This document shows positions 1-11,012 of a stretch of DNA of 64,000 nt, piece after piece. The first letter of the stretch is position 1. Each line of letters begins with the position of its first letter. A model generated the notes under the pieces. It saw only the letters and a list, made by a program, of their open reading frames with translations. It did not search any database and had not been told where the DNA came from. The stretch covers positions 558,001-622,000 of the forward strand of contig NC_088319.1 in assembly GCF_910592395.1 (NCBI RefSeq), read 5' to 3'. The position numbers and the translations under genes were made by a program. The stretch is from Lineus longissimus. Its lineage: Eukaryota; Nemertea; Pilidiophora; Heteronemertea; Lineidae.

Positions 1-649
1 AATCGGTATGCAAATGAACAAAGAAATGTGGACCCGGCGCAACCCCCATCCACAGCCAGCAAAATGCATCATTTACCACCATTCTCGCCCGATAAAAAGG
101 ACAGGAAAACGAAGACAAGTTAGAAGGAATAGTCTGAAACAGTTGTAGAAGTTTGCAACATTTGTGGAACGACCCAAGACTGATATTCTAGGAAACTTTG
201 GCGCGTGTTGTGGTAGTCGCGAAAACCGAAAAGATAGGAAACGAACCTTCGACAGCGGGGTCAGCAATCATGTCATCTTCTTCGGCCGAATCGTCAGTTC
301 TGCGGCCCGGTCCAGGCATTTTGCCGGCTGATATTTCCTTATGTATTCTTCAACTTCACTCAGATGGAAATAAGTCTGGCAGAATTTAGTGTCAACGCCA
401 GAAAAATCGGTGTTTTTGATTTGCTGGGGCCACTGGCTCACCCCCACAACTTACAAAAAAATTTGGAGAGTGGTACTGATCATGCGCACTGTGACGTCAC
501 TAATTGATTCGGGTACTAACAATCTAACTAACCACGTGGTCCCAATTAATATAAGTCAAGTCGAGCAGAACTTCAACTTGAGCTGTGAATTAACTATTGC
601 AGCCGAATCGGGCTACCCAGACTCATCATCCAAGTAACGTTAGTCTCAC
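1..649. other. Intergenic segment, no firm gene
   Basis: I see no supported gene. Two short overlapping open stretches lie on the plus strand (198-389 and 389-637). The first reads Ser-rich from an internal Met at about 270 and has no convincing downstream donor. It could be a first exon whose remainder lies outside the window, but neither splice sites nor a recognised motif support that. The minisatellite begins immediately after this segment. Confidence 0.4.
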
Positions 650-2660
650 TGTCTCCAAGGATCAGGCTGGATGTGATATTGTCTCCAGGACCAGGCTGGA
701 TGAGATATTGTCTCCAGGACCAGGCTGGATGAGGTATTGTCTCAAGGACCAGGCTGGATGAGGTATTGTCTCCAGGACCAGGCTGGATGAGGTATGGTCT
801 CAAGGACCAGGCTGGATGAGGTATTGTCTCAAGGACCAGGCTGGACGAGGTATTGTCTCAAGGACCAGGCTGGATGAGGTATGGTCTCAAGGACCAGGCT
901 GGATGAGACATTGTCTCCAGGACCAGGCTGGATGAGGTATTGTCTCCAGGACCAGGCTGGACGAGGTATTGTCTCCAGGACCAGGCTGGATGAGGTATTG
1001 TCTCCAGGACCAGGCTGGATGAGACATTGTCTCCAGGACCAGGCTGGATGAGACATTGTCTCCAGGACCAGGCTGGATGAGGTATTGTCTTCAGGACCAG
1101 GCTGCTGGATGAGGTATTGTCTCAAGGACCAGGCTGGATGAGGTATGGTCTCAAGAACCAGGCTGGATGAGGTATAGTCTCAAGGACCAGGCTGGATGAG
1201 ACATTGTCTCAAGGACCAGGCTGGATGAGGTATTGTCTCAAGGACCAGGCTGGATGAGACATTGTCTCAAGGACCAGGCTGGATGAGGTATTGTCTTCAG
1301 GACCAGGCTCGATGAGGTATTGTCTCAAGGACCAGGCTGGACGAGGTATTGTCTCAAGGACCAGGCTGGATGAGGTATTGTCTCAAGGACCAGGCTGGAT
1401 GAGGTATTGTCTCAAGGAACAGGCTGGATGAGGTATTGTCTCAAGGACCAGGCTGGATGAGGTATGGTCTCCAGGACCAGGCTGGACGAGGTATTGTCTC
1501 AAGGACCAGGCTGGATGAGGTATTGTCTCCAGGACCAGGCTGGATGAGACATTGTCTTCAGGACCAGGCTCGATGAGGTATTGTCTCAAGGACCAGGCTG
1601 GATGAGGTATTGTCTTCAGGACCAGGCTGGATGAGACATTGTCTCCAGGACCAGGCTGGATGAGGTATTGTCTCCAGGACCAGGCTGGATGAGGTATTGT
1701 CTCAAGGACCAGGCTGGATGAGGTATGGTCTCCAGGACCAGGCTGGATGAGGTATTGTCTCCAGGACAGGCTGGATGAGGTATTGTCTCCAGGACCAGGC
1801 TGGATGAGGTATTGTCTCAAGGACCAGGCTGGATGAGGTATTGTCTCAAGGACCAGGCTGGATGAGGTATTGTCTCCAGGACCAGGCTGGATGAGACATT
1901 GTCTCAAGGACCAGGCTGGATGAGACATTGTCTCCAGGACCAGGCTGGATGAGGTATTGTCTCCAGGACCAGGCTGGATGAGGTATTGTCTCAAGGACCA
2001 GGCTGGATGAGACATTGTCTCAAGGACCAGGCTGGATGAGGTATTGTCTTCAGGACCAGGCTCGATGAGGTATTGTCTTCAGGACCAGGCTGGATGAGGT
2101 ATTATCTCCAGGACCAGGCTGGATGAGGTATTGTCTCTAGGACCAGGCTGGATGAGGTATTGTCTCCAGGACCAGGCTGGATGAGACATTGTCTTCAGGA
2201 CCAGGTTGGATGAGATATTGTCTCCAGGACCAGGCTGGATGAGATATTGTCTCCAGGACCAGGCTGGATGAGGTATTGTCTCCAGGACCAGGCTGGATGA
2301 GGTATTGTCTCCAGGACCAGGCTGGATGATGAGGTATTTTCTTCGGGACCAGGCTGGATGAGACATTGTCTCCAGGACAGGCTGGATGAGGTATTGTTCT
2401 TCTCCAAAAGGACCAGGCTGGATGAGACATTGTCTCCAGGACCAGGCTGGATGAGGTATTGTCTCCAGGACCAGGCTGGATGAGGTATGGTCTCCAGGAC
2501 CAGGCTGGATGAGACATTGTCTCCAGGACAGGCTGGATCATGAGGTATTGTACTTCTCCAAAAGGACCAGGCTGGATGAGACATGGTCTCTAGGACCAGG
2601 CTGGATGAGACATTGTCTTCAGGGCAATGCTGGATGAGACATTGTCTTCAGGGCAATGCT
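650..2660. repeat. Minisatellite, 29-bp unit, about 69 copies
   Basis: The core unit contains GGACCAGGCTGGATGAGG followed by TATTGTCTC and a variable CC, CA or TC pair. Units differ at a few fixed positions: ggtattg or gacattg, tctcc, tctcaa or tcttc. Occasional units are longer, with an inserted 'tctccaaaa' near 2400 and 2540, and some have small deletions. Because 29 is not a multiple of 3, the array reads as the same 29-residue repeat in successive frames. That explains several long minus-strand open frames that are not genes. The last units (from about 2600) are degenerate ('ggcaatgctgg'). The array ends about 120 bp beyond the MIIP poly(A) signal. Confidence 0.95.
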
Positions 2661-2779
2661 GGATATTAGGCATTGTCCACTGGACTTACGTCCTTTATAA
2701 GTTCACATTTGACAGTGCATTGGTGAAATTAATCGCTGTAAAAATTTCATGATTTATAGCATCATAAATAAACAACAAG

Positions 2780-3107
2780 AGTAATTTGCACGAAACACTT
2801 TATTTTCATACACAAAAGGAGAACTAAAAATATACCGGCATATATTCTGTTCTGTACAATCAGACTGGTACAATCAAACAATTTCACATAGTGCTTGAAT
2901 CTATCCAATATTAATTACATATTATGTTTGGACCAGCAAACATATACAATATACAGTAGCAGAGATTAATCACATGCATGTCGTGGACAAAATAGAGAGA
3001 AGCCAAAACACATGATCACAACCAATTTGGATTTGATGTATCACGTTTTGCAATGAAACTCCTCATTTCCCTCCAAACACATTCGTAAACACCCTCCACC
3101 CAGGTTT
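2780..3107 (-). terminator. MIIP 3' UTR with AATAAA poly(A) signal
   Basis: On the minus strand, downstream of the MIIP stop codon, an AATAAA hexamer lies at 2804-2799, about 300 bases after the stop. Cleavage would be expected near 2780. The UTR is AT-rich with no open frame. Confidence 0.75.
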
Positions 3108-6071
3108 TCACAACACAGGATACTGAGTGGAGTTTGCTGCAAGTTCTGATGGATTCTGTTTCCTGTCCAGGACCTGCAGATGATGCCTCAGAGCATGTGA
3201 CGTCTTCAACAGTTCATCCGTCTTTTCGCGACGCGATTTCATCGGATTTGCAAGATTAGCTCTTCTCTCACGTAATTCGTACACCTGGAGCTGGGACTTC
3301 TTGAGGGGTTCTGGGATATGGTAGGCATCTTTTTGTTCTCGAACAATCTTTTCGACTTCACTTTGGGTCTGAAATAGAACAAATCTGGTTTATTCAAACA
3401 CCACTGGCTTTGGTTAAGTTAGAAAATGACGCACACACACACACAAGTAACGAATTCAACAAGACAAATTTGTGACCCCAACTTTTCAAACACCTCTATA
3501 TTGATTCTAACCCTATTGTGGAACCTTGACCAAGATTGTTTCAACTTACAGTAGCTAGCTGTCCCTTGATACCTTTGGAAGCATACATCAAGTCCATGTT
3601 TGACGCAGCCTTGATGGTCGCTGGTTTCGCACTCTGCCAACCAGCCAGGCAATGCTGAAAAGAAACAAATGATGATCAGACAGAGTTTATTTGATACAAT
3701 CGCCCAGTCGAATCAGCAGCAATGTCTACAAGTATCTCCCATCACTCCAAGTCGAAGACCAACCAACTCTTAAAAAGCAATGCAGCTTCAGACTGTAGGC
3801 CATCTCTGATCAAGGCCCCCACATGGACCATACATACCACTAACAGCTTCCTCACTGTGGCGAGGTTATGCCAGGACTACCAAGGAACTGTATTCAGTCT
3901 TACGAATCTGCATTGCATCTCCGTTTTCAGTGTTTGAAACAAAATCAAGTTTGGACATCTTCTTTGATTATGTGCATCCACATTCAAACATCTAAGTCTG
4001 AAATGCTGAAAGCTTAAACAATACCAAACTTACCTCTGACAGGGCACATGAATCTGATGGATCATAACTCCGTCTACGATGGGGCTTCACTTTATAATCA
4101 TTATCTCGAAGAGCTGATTTAGGGAGGCTGATTCGGACAAATCCAGGATCTGCCGCTGTGGGTTCGGATCTTGGTTTCCGGCAGATGGGACAGTAGCTGC
4201 TTCCGTCATCTCGTTTGTTGATTGGGACGGTGAAGAGACGCTTGTCGACAACATACGTGTGAATACCTAAAAATGAAATGAACAATATTAAAAGACGATA
4301 CACCAGGTATTTAACACAGAGACATCATATATTTCTTAATTCTCCCACATCCATTCAGTCACCGATGACAAGAAGAATATTTTTTTACTTACAAGTGTGA
4401 CTTGGATCCTGTACGTCAGGAGAGGCAGGCCCATTGGAGTCTGATAGCTTCCTGAAAATAGAACAGCTTCTTTCCTATAACATTTAGTTTCTCAAGACAT
4501 AACTTCGAGAAAGAACCTCCTTTTCAATAGTGAATAAATCTAACATAAAATATCACCTAGGCCTATAGGTCTGTACTCCTGTCTCCAGGTCTCTGAAGAC
4601 AAGAAATCAACTCAGCAGATTATTTTGTGAAAGTGACTTCAATCTCAATCTTAACATTGTAAGGATGGTGAAACATATACATGTTTATGGACTACCCCTA
4701 CACATGTACCATGCTTACTCTCATCATGGCTTTCAGGGCCAATGACCCTGATGAACTTACCTCGCAGGGAATTCTGGCTTCGACACACAATCCTGTTTAT
4801 TTGTTTGACGGAACTGCCTCAATTCTTCAAAGTATTCATCCGGCTTGTTGACAACTGATTGGTCGTTGTCAAGGTTACCAGCTATCCAATCATATCCAAG
4901 TAGGGGAGGTCGGCCTTGGGGGTTATCTTCATCATACAGGTTGGAGTATGTCCTGGAGAGTGACTCATTGAAAGTGACCCTGTTAGCTGGCTGAAACACA
5001 ATGGAAGAACAGAATAAGTGCAAGATGCATACCAATTTTACAATAAATCAACTGGTACTGGTGGTTTACCACAACTTTTTTGAATCTCTGGCTCTGTCAA
5101 GGAAATTTCATTATGCATTGTTATGGAAAATAGCCAGCAGCCAAGTTTTCAGTGATCTGTCTGTAGACCCAGATTCATGTTCACTACTGCTGCAACAGGC
5201 AGAAAATGGTAACGAGGCTCTGAAGAATAGATCTTCACGGTCAGAGATGCCAGTGACAATCTATGGTTCAGAGCAATTTCAGGCAGGTCGGCTATTTTCC
5301 AGAATCTTGACTTTGGTTTGCACCTTGACCTACCTTTCTAGTGAGTGGCTCACAGAGTATTGATCTCTTAGTAGAATCCCTCTTGTGGACGAGAGGCCGT
5401 CTCTGATTCCCTGGGTCATCCATCAACTCCTCCGCAGTCGAAACATCTTGGATACCACCTGACCTATCATGTGATCTGGCGGTTGAGGAATGCCTGGTGT
5501 TGTATCGGTGGCTCGTAACTTGGCTGGGACTCCCTGTGGTCGAGTAAGAAAAATTCAGGCTCTTGCTCTCATTCATGTTGGGAGAAGCAGCCAAACTTGT
5601 ATCTCTCAGCTTAGATTTGACTTTCACATTTCTTTCAATAAGTTGGCGCCGTTTGAGAATTGACTTCGGGGTATGGTTTCCAACTTTCTTAACTTTCTGC
5701 GGCGTTCCCACAGGAGTGCTGGTGAATGTTTTTTTGTTCTTCACACCAAGAACAGGACTGTACTTCTTGAGCGACGCATTCAACTCTCGTAACCGCAAGC
5801 CGCTACGAGATCTACTCCGTCTCTTCAGCTGTTTCCTTGCGTTAGCACTAGAGGGCAGTATAACACTAGCCGTCACTTGGTCTTCACAAGATCTCCTTTT
5901 GACCTTTGCTGCTCGCTCATCATCGTCTTCAAGGTGTCTTTTTGAACCTCGACCTTGAACGTTTTCCTTTTCTTTGACCTTTTCGACCATGTGACGACAC
6001 CTGCTTTGGCTCTGTCGGAGTTTTTCAATCTGGGATCTAGTTTCTTGCTGCAGTTTCTCGAAGTCAGCCAT
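3108..6071 (-). CDS. MIIP: Migration and invasion inhibitory protein (MIIP) homologue, six exons
   Basis: Exons on the minus strand are 6071-5334, 4990-4761, 4451-4393, 4266-4034, 3654-3550 and 3368-3108. All introns are GT/AG and the phases join into 541 codons. Identification rests on the MIIP C-terminal block. Residues around 276-286 read LLGYDWIAGNLD, followed by the E-x-F-x-x-L-x-x-F-R-x-T-N-K-x-x-C stretch (about 297-314), the DKRLFTVP segment, a CPIC pair (about 368-371), a basic R-R-S-Y-D-x-S-D motif and HCLAGW at 421-426. Human MIIP has equivalents in the same order. The N-terminal 246 residues are one large exon that is lysine/arginine-rich, starts with a short helical EKLQQETRSQIEKL segment and has no recognised domain. 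The protein is longer than human MIIP (388 residues). Human MIIP binds IGFBP2 and restrains cell migration; whether that holds here is unknown. The Met at 6071 was chosen because the upstream in-frame Met (6143) adds only a non-conserved 24-residue extension. The gene is head-to-head with XXYLT1. Confidence 0.9.
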
Positions 6072-6774
6072 GGCACTGGAATTGTGGAAGTTAAACCTAT
6101 GGTGGCTGAAAATGTAAAAGTTGGTTTGACACACGCTCTTCACTCCATATCACAGTTGATAAAGGATAGAGTCATACCAGAATGTTACTCTTGGTTGCAT
6201 TTTATCGATGTCCTGCTGGACGTATTTCCGTACGGAGTGGCCGTCGTCCGCCTGGTGCACATGTACTATGTTATGCAGGCCTACCTGACCTGATCTAGAG
6301 AATCATTCATCATAATGTAACTGTATTGTTGATGAGTGTACTGAGAGGATGGTGGGTCATGGAAATAAACGAAGAGTAAATGGTAAATGGAGAGAAATGT
6401 TTATCTGACAATGGTAACCGCATATTTCTCTTCTGTACCCTTTTTGTACATGGCTTCATTCAAATGACCCTAAGAAGTATCCAATTCCAGACAAACCACT
6501 AAAATAAAAATGTCAGACCAAATTTGCCCAAAATGTTGGCGTAGTTTACATCTCTTACCTAAAGAGCTAGTATTGAGCTGCTTAAATCGAGAATTTATCA
6601 AAACAGTTTTAAATAAATCGTGTTTTTGTATCGTTTTTTATGAAACAAATTTAACTTTCGGAAATCGCGGCCATGTTCATCACGTGTCTACAAGTAACGT
6701 TTTTGATTGGTCAGTACAGGAAACATCCCATCATACACTGCAAACCTAATTGGCAGTCTCGTCCTCAAAATAAA
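6072..6774. promoter_or_regulatory. Shared intergenic region between MIIP and XXYLT1 (candidate bidirectional promoter)
   Basis: The two start codons face away from each other 703 bp apart. No other supported gene lies between them, so both promoters and both 5' UTRs must fit here. I see no clear TATA box in either direction. An AATAAA at about 6363 on the plus strand has no associated gene. The XXYLT1 frame stays open upstream to a Met at 6673, so part of this segment could be translated. Confidence 0.5.
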
Positions 6775-8553
6775 ATGAAACGAGTCCTGTACATTGATCC
6801 TGTGGAAAGAATAGGAGCTAAAACTGGTAGTGAGAATGTATTTCCAAGCAAAATGGTTGACCATGTTGACTGGAGACTCATTTTTGTGCAGTGGGTCCGA
6901 ACAAACTGCTTCAAAGTCATCATACTTAGCCTGTTTGTTGTTGGACTCTATTTCTACTACTGGTCTAGACCACAAAATAACTTTTGGACCAACTTTTCTG
7001 AGGAAAGTTCTAAGATTTACAATAAAGGTGTAGACAAGGAGGAAAGAAAAGAACTCAAATTGCAAAATTTTGCACACACAAAAATTTCAAGTGAACATTT
7101 CCAGGAAACACCATTTGTGTCTGAAAAGCAGTTTGGAAATGATGTCAAATCACAGGGCATTGATGTCCTTCTACTTTTCTCAAAAGCTAAAAATAATTGG
7201 CCGTTGCGAAATAAGTTTTCAGTGATGGTTCAGTCACTCCTGGAGACGTCGTCCATTCCACTGAGACTTCACGTGATTGGGGACAGCGAGAGTCAAGAGA
7301 TCGCCACACAGACACTTGAAGGAATCAAGAAGTCAGATGCGGAGACTTCTAACTATACGGTCTGTTGTATGTTTTGTAATGATTAAGATGACTAGGCCCT
7401 TATCCTGACCCAGTCTACCAGACACACATCACAATTCACATGTACCTCCTATCAACCTTGGCCTAGGGAAAGGATCTTTACATCATTATCATAGGTCTGT
7501 CTTGTCTGTCAAAAATGCCAGACGATGGCTTGAGAGCCATAGGCATAGTCTGGCATCATTAACCGTGAAGACCTAATGTGAAGATGGTTTTGATTTCCCG
7601 ACCCCCATGATTGTTAATGCGTATCGGGAATATAGGGTAGCCTACTATAAATTGGCCATTTTCTAGAGACTAATATGCATAGTTAAGACACCAAGTTGTG
7701 CTTATGCAGCCTATATTCCTTGTACCACAAGTGTGAATCATTTCGATGTACTCTGACTTAGGAGAGAGACCCCTATTGGTGTCTCTAGGTAACTTAATCT
7801 GACCTACCTGGCTTCTGCTATAGATTCCCTTTAATTCCTGTCTGACATTACAATCTTTACTTATTTCAGCTGATGAGTCATGAAATTGACACAATGGCAA
7901 AGCAGCTGCATGAGATTGTAAAACCCTTACAAGATCACTTCAGTGCTCACCCTGGTGCGTACTACAGCGACGCTCTCTTCTTCCTGTCAGTAGCCGTCCA
8001 TCGCGTCATGCCGGATACGATGCACCGTGCCATCATGCTCGACGCTGATCTCAAATTCTACACTGACATTGCAGAATTGTATAACCTATTCGGGAAATTC
8101 TCCCCGAATCAAGTCATAGGAATTGCAAATGAAATGCAGCCTGTTTACCGACACACGTTTTATCCGTACAGGAGTAAAAACCAAGGGACTCGAGTAGGTG
8201 ACCCACCCCCTGATGGTAAACCTGGCTTTAATAGTGGCGTTTTACTGCTCGACTTGGACAAAATGAGGAAGTCTGAATTGTATAATGCTCAGATTAACCG
8301 AGATAAGATTAAAACGTTAACGGACAAGTATAGTTTTAAGGGCCATTTAGGAGATCAGGATTTTTTTACACTTTTAGGGATGGAGTTCGATGATTTGTTT
8401 TATGTCATTCCGTGTTGTTGGAATCGTCAGTTGTGCCAGTGGTGGAAGGACAAGGGTTATGAAAGTATTTTTGATCTTTATCATTCGTGTAAGGAGAAGG
8501 TTAATGTGTATCATGGGAATTGTAATACTCCAATACCAGACTTTGCTGGGTAG
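6775..8553 (+). CDS. XXYLT1: Xyloside xylosyltransferase 1, two exons
   Basis: Exon 1 is 6775-7359 (195 codons, donor ACG|GTCTGT) and exon 2 is 7870-8553 (acceptor TTTCAG), joining in phase 0 to 422 residues. Human XXYLT1 is 393. The enzyme is a GT8-fold glycosyltransferase of the ER. It adds the terminal alpha-1,3-xylose to xylose-glucose-O-Ser on Notch-type EGF repeats. Type II topology is visible: a cytosolic N-terminus, then one hydrophobic segment at about residues 46-63. Catalytic features include the DxD metal motif at D253-A-D255 (LDADLKF), the conserved MQPVYRHTF and RVGDPPP stretches, PGFNSGV, HLGDQDFF (about 354-361), a WNRQLC-x-WW block, and the family-typical end YHGNCNTPIP. A Met at 6673 would add 34 residues; 6775 is preferred because it gives the usual short cytosolic tail. 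The exon junction aligns with the human protein without a missing segment. Confidence 0.93.
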
Positions 8554-9615
8554 GTCTTCGTCACGGGGTGGGGTGGGGGGGCTATGTCATCTGCCCTTTG
8601 GACATATTTGTTACAGATTCCATCCCTGAGGCACAATTCAGGTCTAAACATTTGTGTCATTATGCATATTTCTAAAAGATCTCAGTCTTGAGTAAACTGT
8701 ATAGTATGAAATATTTTGCCCTGCGGGAAATGATTTCAGAATTGTTTATTCTTTGGTATAGAGAATTTGATCATCCCATGTGCGAAGAAAAAAATCTATG
8801 GTACGCATAACTTATAACCAAGCTTTTTTTGTATTTCTACGAGGACTGGAAATCGAAAGATGTTCTCTTTGAAGTAATTATATCATGCTTTTACAATGAG
8901 TTCTGACCTGTATAGAAATTGATTTTATGCATCAATGCTTGTACATAAGCAACGAAATGTATGTCCAGGTTAGAATATGGCGGACATGTTCGCTTAACCT
9001 ATAAATGATAATATCCGTGTTTTGGTATCAAGGTTCATGAGTGAAAAAGGGCTGGGGTGGAGTATGTCCAGTCCAAGCTATTTCAGAGTTATTTTTATAA
9101 TTGTGCTTTGATACCAGGAGATACATATACATGTATATTTTTGGGTTATTGGGATTTTTGCTAAGGAAATTGAAAATGTGGTCATTTTAATTGCTTGCCA
9201 GTTATGTATAGTTGTATGAGATCAAAACATATCAGTGCGGTGTGGTATCTGTGAGTGTTTCCCCTACAATACAGATCAGGCCTTGAATGGTGATTCTGTG
9301 AATACATGGAATAGGGGAACAATGGAAACACTGATACTGATGGATGTTACTCTGTCCTGTCGTTTGTTCATATCTTCTGATTGCATTTGTGATGTCATGT
9401 AAGCTAAGGTGCTTTAATTGTTTGTTGTTTATTTGCTCATGTGCTTCATAATGCAAACTCGTTCGTTTACGTGTAGCTAAATATGTATACCTGGTACAGG
9501 GCGTGTCAGAATAATGTAGCAGCGAATAATGTCTGTTTATTTTAGGAATTTGTACAAACTAGTTATATTTTAGTTTTGTAAAATGAAAATAAAACAGACT
9601 GATTGAAGTTTGTTT
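8554..9615 (+). terminator. XXYLT1 3' UTR and poly(A) signal
   Basis: AT-rich sequence without coding potential follows the stop. An AATAAA is at 9588-9593, so the UTR is about 1 kb. Within it, about 9236-9400 resembles the MITE-like 'tgagtgtttcccct...gaaacactgatac' sequence seen elsewhere in the window, which suggests an old insertion in the UTR. Confidence 0.65.
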
Positions 9616-11012
9616 TGTAGTCAGCTTCTGCCTGCTCAGAATAGCAATTTGTTATAGATTTCAGTCTACCAAATATATGATTATCTACTATGGGATGATG
9701 CTGATCAGGATTATCTATGAGCTGTGATCAGACTGAAGAAGAGAGGCCGTCACTGCTTTGGATCAGACAAGCGACCAGCGTGATGACATAGCCACAAACC
9801 GACTTTCAGCAGAATTGAGACGGATCAGAGACTAACACTGTCCTTGTTAAACCTCGGACCCCCTCTATATGACTGGCAAGTATGCTTGCAGTATGTTGGT
9901 GACTATGTCTTCATACTGGATGTGACCTTGGCTGGTGGTTGTGACTATGTCCTTATGCACAAATAGTCACATTGTCCTTTGGTGATCACATGGTTCAAAA
10001 AGTGTGTGAAAGGTTGGCAAACTGCTTCCTGTTGGAATGTGGACACTCCATGATGAGGTTGTTAGTCACAATGAGAAGGGGGTCCAGACCCTTCAAGACA
10101 TCCATACGTTTTAGGTGAGGATTCAATGTTACCTGATGTACCAGGAAAGTTGGATATAGTATGAACCTGACCAGTCTGAGCCCAAAACCACAAAAGATAA
10201 CACACACCCAAAATTGATCATTTTCTAGAAACTTATATTGAATAAACGCCAGCACATATTTATGATGAGGTTGGTTTCCGACTCATTCAACTCAAAAAGA
10301 ACACCACATTTGTTTCAATTCCCAGTTATTTGAATATTGATCAAATTATGGGAAATGATGAAACCAGGCCTAATTTTACCCTACACTACAACTACAACAC
10401 AAATGCAGAGTTTCATCACAAAACAAGATTCTGAGAAAAAAGCTTCAAAGTTTTAGAAGTTTTTGATCATAAAACTTTACTGTTGGAGCGAAACTTTACT
10501 TTGTATAAATGAGTTGTGATATCGGATATGCCATGATATGGCTAACTAATAATATTGAGTTTCGTGTTTTGCGATAAAACGCTTTAAGAGACCCACACCT
10601 GGGAATACAACTTTGACATGTGATTTGTCTTATGCTCAAACCTTGAAAAAGGTTACTCATACGCCTGTGTTTTACCACAGTCCATATGTAAATAATTCAT
10701 TTGCCTGTGCATCACCTGCACAGCAGTCAGGTGAGGATCCCCAATGTGTCAATCGTAGCCTGATCAGGCTACCACCTGCTGATCAGCATAGGGGATTCTT
10801 GCCTGACTGTAAACGCAAAACTCCTCATTCCTTCAAACACCTCATTATGTTATTTTGCTCTCGACTGAAAAGACCGTTCTACCCCACTGCGCAAAAGTTA
10901 ACGGGGCACGTCTTATCAAGCGCTGCAAGGATGACCTTTGATAAAACTGTCAGGACCCGCCAATTCATCCCGATCAAAATACATCAAATGTTTTTCTCCA
11001 ATCAACATGTTA
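9616..11012. other. Region between XXYLT1 and PSMB6, includes PSMB6 3' UTR hairpin
   Basis: No gene is recognised. The segment next to 11012 is the PSMB6 3' UTR; I did not find a canonical AATAAA for it. An imperfect inverted repeat lies at 10724-10742 and 10791-10809 (16 of 19 positions pair), around a short GATCAGG/CCTGATC-rich loop. It would form a hairpin in the PSMB6 transcript if the UTR reaches that far. Open frames here on either strand have no recognisable features. Confidence 0.5.

Noticed and set aside
1383-2584. Long minus-strand open frames (up to 210 codons) with a repeated 29-residue motif
   Set aside because: They are translations of the 29-bp minisatellite. The same peptide appears in all frames and no start, splice or domain context exists.
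5563-6293. Plus-strand open frames opposite MIIP exon 1
   Set aside because: They are antisense shadows of a strongly supported coding exon.
9600-11000. Missing last exon of PSMB6
   Set aside because: I first thought the gene was truncated, but the exon was found at 11140-11013 with a correct acceptor and phase.
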